The notes below the pieces were generated by a model that was given only the letters and a program-made list of their open reading frames with translations, did no database searches and was not told the DNA's origin. 64,000 nt of DNA from Deuterostichococcus epilithicus. Taxonomy: Eukaryota > Chlorophyta > Trebouxiophyceae > Prasiolales > Stichococcaceae. The translations under genes and the position numbers were made by a program. The DNA is taken from NCBI GenBank assembly GCA_033439295.1, contig JAVTLE010000016.1:372001-436000 (forward strand). The letters are read 5' to 3'. Below, one piece after another: positions 12,008 to 23,904 of the stretch. Numbering within the stretch: the first letter of the stretch is position 1; each line of letters begins with the position of its first letter.

Positions 12008-15000
12008 ATGCAATGGCGTGCGCCGACAGCTTTGCTGGCGTTGGTGCTCTTTGCGGCGGCGGCCCCGGCCGGCACTAGGGCGCTGCATGCCGGCTCATCG
12101 TCTGGCAGAGCAGTCCTGCAGGCGTCGCCGTCAGCTGTGACAGATGGGCAAAGCGCTGGCAGTGGCGAAAGCTCCCTTTCATCCAGGCTCTGGCCAGTGC
12201 CCAGTGGCTACTTGTGAGCGCACATATGCCGCATCATGCATGGCGACCTGGCCGCCCGTCGCATGGACCACGCGTGCTGTCCGTCATGCACACCTCGTGC
12301 AGTGAGGCACGCTGCTGCCGCAGCGATCACAAGCTGTCCAAGTGTCATATCACAGGCTGGCCTCTGGGGCGTCTGGCTTTGAAACATGTCATGCTCAATC
12401 CGCAGGCCATTCCAGCGAAGGGTGTTCCGTATGGTCGGACGGCACATGGTGGCAGAGCGAGCGGCAATGGAGGCAGGGTGGCGCACATACATCGAGGAGG
12501 CGAGTTGGTTTGGAAGACACATGCTGGAATATGCACACAGGGACTCGCCCTCAGGGTCCTCATTTCTCGCACTCTTATAATTGCCAGTGCCGTGCACACC
12601 CATAGGACTGAGCAAACTGATCCGTTTGAGCCTGGACGCAGGTGGTTGAAACCTTCAACGGCGATGGAGCCGGCACAATGCGACTTGAGAGCTACGCCGC
12701 ACACCTTTCAATGACAGCAGGCGAGGTCTTGAGTCGAGGTTTGCGGCATCTGTCTCCCGCCACTGCCGCTAGGCCTTTCCTCATTTGGAGCACATCACCA
12801 GCCAAGGCTTCGACTGTTAAGAGGATTTTCCAGATCACCTGCCGGCAGCTGTTTATGCTTCGAGAGGTCGTGGAGGTAAAATTGTCTGGCTGAAAACTAG
12901 TGTTGGTTTGACACCTGATGTTGGCAATCTTGAACTCCTGCGCGCCTCATTCTTGCAGGTCTGACTGCCCTGGAGTCGGTAGACGAGGAGGCGGTGCTGT
13001 ACCTAAGGTCTGCCAACGACGCAGACAGTTTTATCTTGTCGCCGATAGCGCTCACACCTCAGTACCCGGCCATCCAGGCTCGAATGAAAGCAGTGAGTCA
13101 GTGGTCGTTATGACCTTGATGCCTGCTCGGGATGTGCCTGCACATTGTCGTATCATGAATGTTGAGGACATGCAAGCGCTGCAGGAGAGGGAGAAACATC
13201 ACGTCTATCTCCGGCGTATCCATGAGGTATAAGCCTCAAGCTGAAGAAGTTTACCCGCATGCTTGCAGCAAGGGGTGAACGCAACGATCTTGGCACTTAG
13301 CAGCAATGTGGCGGAAGCACCGTCGCAAACGACAGCACAGCGGGCGGAGGGCGGCTCTGTGACCCTCAACGCCGTCGCCAACCTCAGCCTGTCAAGCCGC
13401 GCGAACATCCTGGTGCGCGAGTATCCTTGTGCGCTGATACCGTGGCACATCCTTTTAATGTATCATATCCAGTGCAAGTCGTTGATTGTGAGACAGCCGG
13501 TGCGCCTGCGCTGGCTGCAGGTTAGTGGGCCATGGCTTTTGCCAGCCGCCACAGATGTGCAGACCGCTTTCCTCTTGGGGCTGAGGACAGCATCCACGGA
13601 GGCGTCGCTGGCTGCGCCATTTCTGTCGGCAAACGTCTCGAGCTGGGCGTCCAACCCAAATGCAACCAGCGGGTGCGGTCTCGCTTGACCCATACCCAGT
13701 AGTGAATACATGCGGCACGCCGTCACAAAGGGTCTTCCCATGCCGCGATCCTGCACTGACATGTGCAACCTACCATTGCCTTGCGAGCGTATGTTGTTGC
13801 CAAGTTGTTGCCATGTATTGTTGCCAATTGGAGGCAGAGGAGGTGTTGGAGAAGGAATGTTGGACCCCGAAATTCGTGGTGAGTTGCGACGATGGGAAGG
13901 CGTATGCTGGACTGCGCAGGCCTGGTGCCACTACTGGATTGACATATCAGGTAGCGGCACAAGTGTGGTACCAAGTCGAGGGCCCAGCCATCAGCGTTCG
14001 CCCTTTTGTGTTCTGGCCAGAGGTGATCCTTGGTCCCGCCACCAACCTGTGTGCTGCCACATCAGTTGAGCCGACAGGCAGTCGAAGTCGTTGGTGAGCA
14101 GCGCTGCAAGCCCCGCGTGTTCATGGCCATGCAGTTTCAAAACACGTCAGAGTCGTCTGCTGGTCTGACGGCGCAGGTGATTCCACTGATGCCAACCGCT
14201 ACGGAGGCAAATGGAGTTCGCATGGAAGTCAGCTACCTCAACTCTCAGACACAATACGTGTGTCCTATCCCGGCCCATCTATTCATTGGCCTGCCACTAC
14301 CGTGCACAATTGCACATGCATCGCTGTTCTGACCCTACACTGCTGCCATCTCTTTCATTGATGCACTGGCGCACATACCACCAGTCGCAATGGGGCTGGG
14401 TCACGTATCGATGGACATCTCCGAAGGTTTGAAGCGTGGTCCGACATGCACGTCAACTGGATCTTTCCTGTTGCCGCAGAGGACCTTAAATGGGACGCAA
14501 ATAGACACCACCTTTGACCCGCCGTCAGTGGGCAACATGACGGGCGGCACCACCAATGGCAGGTGAGCTTTTCCGACGAGTTTCTCATGACATGTTGCTG
14601 CTGGGTTGCCTTCTCTGCACTGCCAGAAACTACTCTGATGAAGTTGCATGCACCGTTCAGAAGCTCCTGATGATGAATACACAGGGAGGATGGGGATTCT
14701 GGACATGATGTCAACATTGCAGTGGTCGCGACGCTGGTGGTAGGACTGCTGCTCCTCGTCGCCATATGCGGTGTGCACACGAAGACTCGTATACCCTCAG
14801 CTCGTGTGACTCACGACCGTCGTTGCCGGAGTCAGCTGGGTCGCGCTGACCTGCTGCTACCTTTCGTTGCTACCCGCTGACCCACTGGCTGCGTGGCGGC
14901 AAGCGGCACCGACTGTATTCGACCAGAACCCGCGATTTCCGCTGCAACTGTCCTATCTTGAATTCATGAAACATCCGACGTATCCCGTGAAACAAATCGA

Positions 15001-17597
15001 CCGCAATGCGTCTCGTGGCGCAGTGTGCGTGCTGTGCTTCAAGCGCCGGCGGCGGAGGAAGCAGCAGCAGGCAGCGCTTCTAGCGAGGCGTCCTGCAGGT
15101 GTGACAGCAGATGGGGGCCTGGCACGCAGCATCCACATAGCCGACGGTGCCGGCGGCAGCGTGGTGACGTTTGAAACGGATGCTGGCGGGCGCCGCGTGT
15201 TGATCGGGCGCGGGGCCTTCGGCCAGGTGACCGGCAGCCAAAGCATCTGTTCCTGCAGTGCCTCGAGCCGGCAGTGGCGCTGCGGGTGCTGACCTTACCG
15301 TCCTCGACTGCTGCCCAAGCTGCAGCAGGAGCTGGCCAGGCCTGGTGCCCTGAAACCCGGCCTGGACCCTTCGACTGAACGCCCCCCAGCACGGTGCTGC
15401 CAGCATTGCTGGCACATGAGGTGACGGCGCGCCCAGCAATCCAGCCTTAGCAGCCATCCCCGAGTCCGCTGCATCCCCGAGCCGCTGTCGAAGTCGTCAT
15501 GCGTGTGTGGACAGGTGTACCTGGGCACCCGCACCGGGGGGCAGCGCGTGGCCATGAAGGTGCTGCCGGCGGTGGCCGCGCGCAGCCCGGCAATGATGGT
15601 GCGGCTGCGGCGCGAGGTGGAGATCCTGCAGCACGTGTCCTACGACAGGAACGTGGTCCAGTTCTACGGCGCCAGCCTGGAGCACGCCGCCGATGCCATG
15701 CTCGTCATGGAGTGCGCCCCTCCCCCAACCCCCCAAGCCGGCAGTGCCTGCCGTGCACACTTGCTGGTTTGGCTGTGCCCGATCAGACAGCTGTTCGAAG
15801 GGGGCTGCACAGGATACGGGCTGCGACGCTGCTTGCCGTTCGACTGCGATCAGCATGCCTGAAAGCATAATCGCCATCAACGGCGCTGGCTGTGCTGCGC
15901 AGAAGACCATCTCGTGTGGATCTCTTTGACACCCCGGGCGTCTCCTGGTTTCCTCTCAAGGTACTGCGCGGGCGGCAACCTGCGGCAATTGCTGAACGAC
16001 CCGGCACAGCGGGCGGACCTGCTGTGGCCGCGCCGCGGCCGCCGCATCGCGCTGGACGTCGCCCGCGGCCTCAATTTCCTGCACGCTTCCGGCATCATCC
16101 ACAGGCGCGCCCAGCCACAAGTTTCCGCTCGTACGTATCGGGCCCCTCACCCCGAGAGCTGACACCACCCCTGCCTTGCGAGGTTGCAGCCCTGCAAGGA
16201 AAGTCCGTGCGCTTTGGCTAGTGGTGGTGCGATGGGGGTTTGGTGGAGATGCTGTGCCACTCCAAAACAGAAGGCACAGAACCTGACGATGGCCAAATTT
16301 CTTCCTCTCTGCCTCCATCGAGGTCCAGCTCGTCTTCAGGAAGCACAAACTTTCTTCCGCCTGTGCCTCACCCCTGCAGTATTGCGACCAGCAAGCGTCC
16401 GAGTGGGGCAGCTACGCCCTCTGACACCACTGCCGTTGCCAGAGATGATACAGCCGAGATCCATCCCCGCGCCCAACATGCGCAGGGACCTCAAGAGTAG
16501 CAACATTCTTCTGGACGCTGCTGGCACCGCCAAGGTGTCAGATGTGGGCCTGGCGCGGCAGCTGCTCACGGCAGCGGCCGATGCCGCGGCCGTGCCGGCA
16601 GGCACCTTCGCCTACTGCGCGCCGGAGGTCCTGCTGGGATCGGAGCCGACCGGCGACGCCGCCGCGGCCGCCAAGGTGGGCGCAATGTCGGCTTTCATGC
16701 AAGGGCAGCAGGTGGAGCAATGCTGCACTTCAATGTTCAGCCTATATAGCCTGTGGACGTGATGTCTAACGCCTCCACATGGCCATGCCGAAAGGTGGCT
16801 GCCACTGTTCGAGCCTCAGTTTCGAAAGCCCCGGGCCGCCACCACGGCCGGCGCCTGGCTGCGTCGTGCTGATGCCGTACCCTGCTGTCAACCTCGATCA
16901 CGTGCTGGCATCGTGCTTGTGTCATGCAGAGCAGCGACTGCTACGCCTTTGGCGTAGTGCTGTGGGAGCTGGTGACCGGCGAGATCCCCGTCCGCGCCCG
17001 CATGCGGTGCGTGCGGCACTGACGGTGCAACTGCGCTGCCCACGCGCTCCCTGCCTGCACAGCTGCTTGGCTGTATTGTGTCTGCATTACTAGGACAAGC
17101 CTGGAGTAGTTCGCTGTGATCTGCTTGCTGCGTGAAGCCGGAGCATTGCAAGTGCACGCCAAGCGCTGTGAAAGAAGAGGCACTCAAGCTTACTCCGGGT
17201 TCCATTCGCGCCTCCTGGCATGTTTAGCAAAGCCCTACTGCGCAGCCGCCGCAGCAGGCCCAAAGGTGTCCCGGCCTACAAATGCGCATGGCGTGAGCGC
17301 AGGGGCGTGGCCGTCGGCACCGAGTGCTGCGAGGCGACCGTGTCACTGATCGAAGCATGCTTGTCGACCGACGTCGAGGAGCGGCCCACTGCTGCGGCTC
17401 TGGTGGCGGCGCTGGAAGCGCTGCAGGGGGATTTTGTTCCGGACAGTTCGTTGACCCCGACAACTCCGCGAGACCTGCCATTTAGCTTGACGCAGCGAGA
17501 TTCCTCGCCTGAGGTTGACTGCGCCCAGGCCAACGGCAGTGGCAGCGGCGGGATGGCAGCCGCCACAGCGGCAGCGGCAGACCCAGCCGGCAACTGA
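12008..17597 (+). CDS. Receptor-like protein kinase C (complete)
   Basis: Exons: 12008-12213, 12406-12499, 12642-12720, 12959-13092, 13269-13412, 13521-13672, 13920-14022, 14102-14257, 14480-14562, 14685-14770, 15024-15226, 15515-15711, 15961-16104, 16486-16675, 16930-17006, 17303-17597. All phases close and give 780 aa. Signal peptide MQWRAPTALLALVLFAAAA. Module blocks: RRVFRMVGR, GWRTYIEE, ALESVDEEAVLY, TDVQTAFLLGLR, FLSANVSSW, RPFVFWPE and SYLNSQTQY. TM about 393-417 (VVATLVVGLLLLVAI) followed by KRRRRRK. Kinase: GRGAFGQVYLG, Lys495 in VAMKVL, MEYCAGGNL, HRDLKSSN with Asp595, DVG at 613-615, CAPEVLL and DCYAFGVVLWE. Three introns (after exons 2, 3 and 13) use GC donors. The C-terminal tail is Ser/Thr/Gly/Ala-rich. 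It starts head to head with B and ends toward D. RLK by architecture; ligand and substrates unknown. Confidence 0.88.
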
Positions 17598-18571
17598 TTC
17601 ACTTCAGGGGGATTACAGACTTGTTGTGGACGGTGCAATGGGAAACAAGAGGCCTGTTGTCTGGTGAAACTCCACTGTGGCAGACGCCTCTCTGATTTGC
17701 AGAGAGCGAGCATCATGGTTTGCTGGGAACAACTAGCCTGAACCAGTCTATGAACGTGTTGTATGTGTGCTTTCAGCTGGCAACCGGCTTGGTGTTCTGT
17801 AGTGGTAGCGCATTCACTGCGCACTGGAATGGGGGCTTAGAGAGACAAGGGGTTCAGCATTGAGACAGGGGCTTTCGGCATCTTCCTTGTTGTGCAGTGC
17901 ACCGCATATCTTTTCCAGCTTCATTTGGAGTGCGAAGCGCCGTGATAGAGGACACATGTGTGGGTGAGCAGGAGAAAATTTCAACTAATCCCCTGAGACC
18001 CACGTTTCCTAAGAGGGCACCAACATCTCCCGGCGCCAGATCCAGCCAGGGAACAGCCGGCACCTCACGATGAAAAAATGGCGAGCTGTTGCCGTGCGCG
18101 TGCTGCAACACGCAGAGCACACTGGTCGATGAGCTCGAACGGAACACTCCCGCTCTCTTGTCCTCTGCATACACAAGGCGCTTGTCGACGTTCTTCCGCC
18201 CTGCTGGCGTCGCCACATTCCGTGTGTCATGCGCAGAGCCTCCGTAGTGTTATCTGCTGTCACTGCACGATCCGACTTCTCGTCGGCGTAGCTGCACCTG
18301 GCCGCAGCACGCTCTTTGTAGTTACCGAGAGCCAGTGCTGGCGGCGCCCCCTGATGGCGCCTCTCCACCTGGAATCCTGCCGAGGCAGTACAGAAGAGCG
18401 CCTCGAGTGTGTCGTCCAGCCTCAGAGGCCTGCATGCAACAGGGCTGTCTGTGCAGCATGCATGCACCCGAACTGAGCCTTGGAATCGAGGGCACACAAG
18501 CACGGAACACAGCCGCACAGCCGCGCAGGTATGTATGACGGGTGATGGCCCCTCAGCGCAGGCGCCGCCAC
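17598..18571. other. Convergent intergenic region between RLK C and RLK D
   Basis: Holds the two 3' UTRs. No ORF with protein-like composition and no structured RNA are seen. Confidence 0.55.
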
Positions 18572-21500
18572 TCACCCGTCGGCAATTCCATCGCCGCTGC
18601 CGCCGCCGCCACGCAACCCCTCATCCAAGCCCTCGCCGGCCGCGATGGCGAGCAGCCGTGCGACCACCTCGCCGCTGGTCGGCCGCGCCGCGACCTCCGA
18701 GTTGTTGCAATCTGCGATGAGGCGCTCGACTGCCGCGGGGCACTCCTCTGGCACCCTCACCTGAGGAGAGTAAAATGGCCTTCACCGCGACGTCCACTGT
18801 GAGCTTCATTGGGAGGCTTGGAGGTGGCGCATGTGGGGGGCCCCTGAAGGAGCATGGCGCGGCCCTGCCGGCCTGCTGTCGAGGCGCCTGTGCCGGGGGG
18901 CCCCCGCACCACGGTCAGTCAGCTCCCGGCAGGCCATCGATGCTCGGGCAAAAGTCCTTCAGGGGAGCTGGCAGCGGCGCAGAAAGCATTCAGGTCCGTA
19001 TGTATGGCTCATTGCTTTTGTAAGCTGGCAGCAATGAATTCAAATGACAATTCATCGCACCTCTCGAAGCTGTCCCCGCACGGGTAGACCCCGGGTGACG
19101 ATCTCCCACAGCACCACGCCGTAGCTGTACACGTCTGCAGCCAACCACACTCACGTCCTCTCAGGAACGGGGGAACAGAAGTCCTGGGTTCTCGGTGNGT
19201 GCAAGTCGGCAGGAGCACACGCAGACAGGGGCAGAGGCAGGGGCAGGGGCGGTGCACGGTCCCGCCGTGCAGTGTGCAGCGGATGGGGTCACCCGCAGAC
19301 AAAATTTTGTTTTTGGTGCGTGTGTGTGGGGGGGGTGGGGGGGGGGGCTGCGCTGCGCGCGCACGCTCACCGACTCTGGCACAGCACCTGTCGCCCATCA
19401 AGAGCTCGGGCGCTGCATATGCAAACTGCAGACAGCAGAAACCCAAGATCGTGATATGTCGCGGGCCTGGACGGCAGCCTGAGGCGGGTTGGCAGGCAAG
19501 TCTCATGCACAGCGTTCCCACATGAACATGAGAAATCGCTGTGACACAGTAGCGGGACAGGCCCGCACCGTTCCCACTGCCGTCTCCCAGCTGCGTGGCA
19601 AACAAAGCAGGCGCGTGTCAGATTCAGTTTCATGCCCGTCGAGCCGCACGGCGGTGTGCAGGCCGGCCTCTGGGCGCGAGCATGCAGTGGGAATGGCTTC
19701 GGGTCTGCGGCGCAGCCTGCACTAGGTTCCTGGATAGATGGGGTCCAGGGTGGAGGGTGTGGGGAGACACCCTGAACCCCTGAACCCAAAACCGCTCCGG
19801 CCCACCTGAAGTAGTCGGACACCATGGTCTTGGCCAGGCCCACGTCGCCGATCTTGGCGACGCCCTCCTTCGTCAGCAGGATGTTGCTGGTCTTGAGGTC
19901 CCTGCGGCGCAGGGCGCCGGAAAGGGCCTCGGCGCGAGGCGGATTGACCACAGGGTACGGTGGAAAAACCATGCGCGGCTGTCGGACCCCGCGCCGCCTG
20001 CAGGCGGGCGACGCGGGCCGCCAGCATCAGGCGCCACGCTCCACGCCGCACACTAGCGCGGACCCCGGCCTGTGACAACGTAGCCCAGGCCCCCACAGGG
20101 CACCGCCCCAATCGTGTACGGTTCCCCTCCCTGCCGGCCGGGCAGGAGGCAGGGCTTTGGACTGCCAGCCACTCGCCTGTGGATGACGTTGGAGGAGTGC
20201 AGGAAGTGGATGCCCCTGGCCACGTCCAGCGCGATGGCTGCCCCGGCGCCGTACCAGGACCATTCGGCGCCGTCGTGCGCCGACAGCGCGTGCCGTAGGT
20301 CGCCGCCCTACATCGGTTCACGGGGATGCTGTAGGCCTGAGGTGTTGAACATGTAAGCAGAAGCGGGCGACCGGTGTGCGGCGGGGCTTGGGAGCGTGCC
20401 GCCGGCAGGGGCTGCAACGGTGTGCCCGAGCCGCTGCAACAGGGCTGCGGAACGCGGCGGAACAGCAGCAAGCTGACATGTGAACCCGGACACCACGGTG
20501 CACTGGACGCGCGGCAGCAGGGCAGAGGTGCAGGGTGCAGGTGGGACATCCAGCACAGGGCTTCCGCCAGAGACAGTGTCACGACGACGGCTCGCTGCAG
20601 GCACCGAAACCTCTGAATATATCAAAAACACCATATCAGAAACACCAAAACACACCTCGCAAAACTCCATGACAAGCATGGCGTTGGCGGCGTCCTTGAG
20701 GCAGGCGCCGTAGAACTGGACGACGTTGCGGTCGAAGGACACGCGCTGCAGGATGGAGATCTCCTTGCGGATGTTCTGCAGCAGCATCGGGTCGGTGACC
20801 GCCGTGAGCCGCTTGACCGCCACCTGCTGCACCCCGCGTCGCACGCCCTTGTACACCTGTGCAGCATGGAGCAGAGGGCTTATCAGGTGGTGCAGCGGGT
20901 GCAGGGCAGGAACGTGTGCGGTGTCCATCGTGCGCCGCAGCGCCTCGGGAGCGCTGTGGGTTTCCCCCGCAGGAGTGCCCGGAGCGGGTCCGCGTCGCTG
21001 CGGGGCTGCATTTCCGGTGGCCGCTGCAGCGCCACGCCGCAAGGGGGATGCTTATCCCTTTGGAACATAGGGACGCAGTCTAATAGAAAGGCGGAAATGA
21101 GCCCCGCCCGCCCCGTCCATCTGCCATGGGGGAGGCGGGGCGCCGCAACGAGCATTGCTCTCCTCAAGGCACCAGTGACCCAGCCCCGACGACCCAGGTG
21201 CGCCTGGGGTGTCCCCCGGTCAGGCCCAGCTGACCGATGAGTCAGTCCAGCTGGCGCTGGCGGCCGGCACGACTAGCTCGACCAGTACTGCTGGCGGCTG
21301 GCTGCTGGCCTGCCAGGGGCCTCTGCCGGTACACAGGCGGTACACCTTAAGGGTGGCGGCGGCCGCTGGCCATGATCGCCCTGACGGTACAATGTGACTC
21401 AGCAACCCCAGCCCCCCTCAGCCAGGCGCTCTCTGGAGTGCGCAGCGCGCAAGCGGCGCCAACGTCGTTTGGCGGCCACCGCATGCGCCGGGCCCGCGGT

Positions 21501-23869
21501 GATGTGCAGGCACCGCACCTGGCCGTATGCGCCGCTGCCGAGGAGCCAAGGCTCGCCATTGGGCCGTGTGCAGATCTCGATCTCCGTCGGGTCCACCTGC
21601 ACATGCGAGGCACGAGACACGAGGTTCACTGCAGGTTGAAAGCCGGTTGAATTTGCATTGAAGCTGGCCAGCCTGTTGGCCCCCTGGTAGCAGCTTTTGG
21701 CAGTCGGAAGCCACAGGTGGAGCTTTACTAATAACCCTGCTTGAGAAGAATCATCAGTGATTCACTGGGGAAGGTGGTGAGCACCGACAAGTAGTGAGCG
21801 GCAGCGTTGCGTTGAGCAGACGTGGGGTGACAAAAGGGTTTGAGCTCACAAGAGTCACCGGCAACCTGCCCTGCGGCGAGAGGGCGGAGCCCCACGGAAA
21901 GTGAGTGCGAATGGACGGACATTACTGCGGCAAGCTGCCGTGCCGACAGGGGTGGTGTGACAGGGCGCGCGCAGGCGAGGGCGGCAGTGAATTGCAACAG
22001 ATGTGCAGCAGCAGCAAACCCGGACAGAGAGCCGCGCCTGGGCGTACCCCGGCATGGTGGCCGTGGTGAGCGCACACCGCGACCGGCCAGGCTGTGTGCG
22101 GTCGTAGGGTTAGCGGGCTCTTCTGCTGCTCTCACCTCGGCATATCCAGGCACGCTGGCGGAGGAGTGCGCGCGGCTGGTGGACAGGCCACTGCCCGTCT
22201 CCGTCTCGCTGCCCATGCTGTCGTTGGGGCTGTCGCTGGCGCTCGTCGACGCCGGCGACAGCACGCCCGTCGGGCTGCCGGCCGGCTTGCCGGGCCGGTT
22301 GACGCCCTTCCACGCCGCCGACGTGCCCTCCTGCGGCAACACAGGACATGTCAGTGCTACTGCTGTAGAGCCGACCTGCAGCAGCTTCAAAGCGAGCCAT
22401 GCCTCGATCGTGTGCAGCACATGCACCGCGGCGCAGCGCCTGGGGCAGTGCCGATGCGGGCAGCGGCAAGGCGCTGTGGCGCCGGGCCAGCGCCAGCCCC
22501 CCGGCTGCGCCCCCGCAGTCAGGGAGGGGTTAGGACCGCTGGGTGCGACCGCTAGCAGGGCAGAGGCTCCAGGCCCCACCTTGTGGATGCTGTCGTCCAC
22601 TGTCTTCACGGCGACCGGGTGCTCGCCGCCCATCCGCCGCCGGCGCCTCCGCCGCCACAGGAGCGCCAACAGTGCGCCTGGGCGCATCAACAGCAAGTGG
22701 CTTCGCCCGCCTGTTTCTGGGGGGCACATGGAAATGGGAAGGAGAGCAGAGCAGAGCCGGGAGTCGAGCCCGCAGACGCCGCATCGGCTGAAGATCAATG
22801 ACCCCCTCCCTTTCCAATAATGCCCCCAATGTCTCGACATGCCTGGTGGCAACATGATTGCTGCACATCCAGACACACGTGGTACAGGCTGATGGCCGGT
22901 CAGCGCATCTCACGCTGCGGCCCTTCGCTTTTGGGAGCTGCGGCTTGGGTTCCGCACCTAGGAGCAACACTGCTGCTACAATGCCGATGGCGATGCCGGC
23001 GATTGCACCGGTGCTGATGCCGCCACCGCTGCTGGAGGGCGCTGCTGTGGGCGCCCTGCAAAGAGGCAGACGATCAAGATGTTAATGGGGCTGGCTCAGA
23101 GAGTCAGGTCGGCGCCAAAGCGCAGTCGCCAGGATTGCCTGTCGCCAGCTGCGGCAGCAGCACGAAGGACTGACAGCAGAGAAGATGTCGAGTGCACGTC
23201 ATGCAATGTGCAGGGCTGCAAGCTCCGCTGGCAGCGACGCGTAAGGTTGCAATAAGTACGGCTGCAAGCATCGCTGCAAGCTAGCTTCCAGCATGGAAGC
23301 GAGAAAACGCGGGGCGCACAGGCTGACGCCGCCAACCGAGCTTGAGCTGGCTGCGCTGTCGCCAGCTGGGTCGGTGGTGCTCCCCAGCAGCGTGTGATTC
23401 CTCGTGTACTGCAGCCGCGGCGCACACCACACAATTTGAACAGTGATACAGGCAGTCAAGGCTCAGGTGGCACAACTGCATTGAGCTCCCGGCAGGTTTG
23501 CGGCGAAGATGTCACAGGCATGCAGCTGGGGTTGCGTCAGTCAGGACGGCGCGACAGGCCATGGTATGGAGTGCGGAAGTGGCGCAAGTCAACGCACATA
23601 GTAGCTGGTGCCGTTCTGGAAGCTCCCCGTCATTGACAGGCCGTTGGCACCCGTCGTCAGATCAAACACGCCGTCCGTTTTCAGGACCTGCGGGGTGGAA
23701 AACTGGGCATTGGCGTCCAGCACTGCACGCGATGCTTGGATGTTGCAACTACACGACTCTGGCAGGATGTGCTATGACGTGCCCTGAAAATCAGGGCACG
23801 TCACGCCGGGGGAGATGCGGAGGATGCAACATCAGGGCCAGCAGCTAGCGCCTGCCGGGTGGCTGTGGT

Positions 23870-23904
<35 letters not shown>

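Noticed and set aside
21840-22820. 326-codon ORF on the plus strand
   Set aside because: Antisense to RLK D exons 22677-22580 and 22330-22136, which fit splice sites and phase; long antisense ORFs are common in GC-rich DNA.
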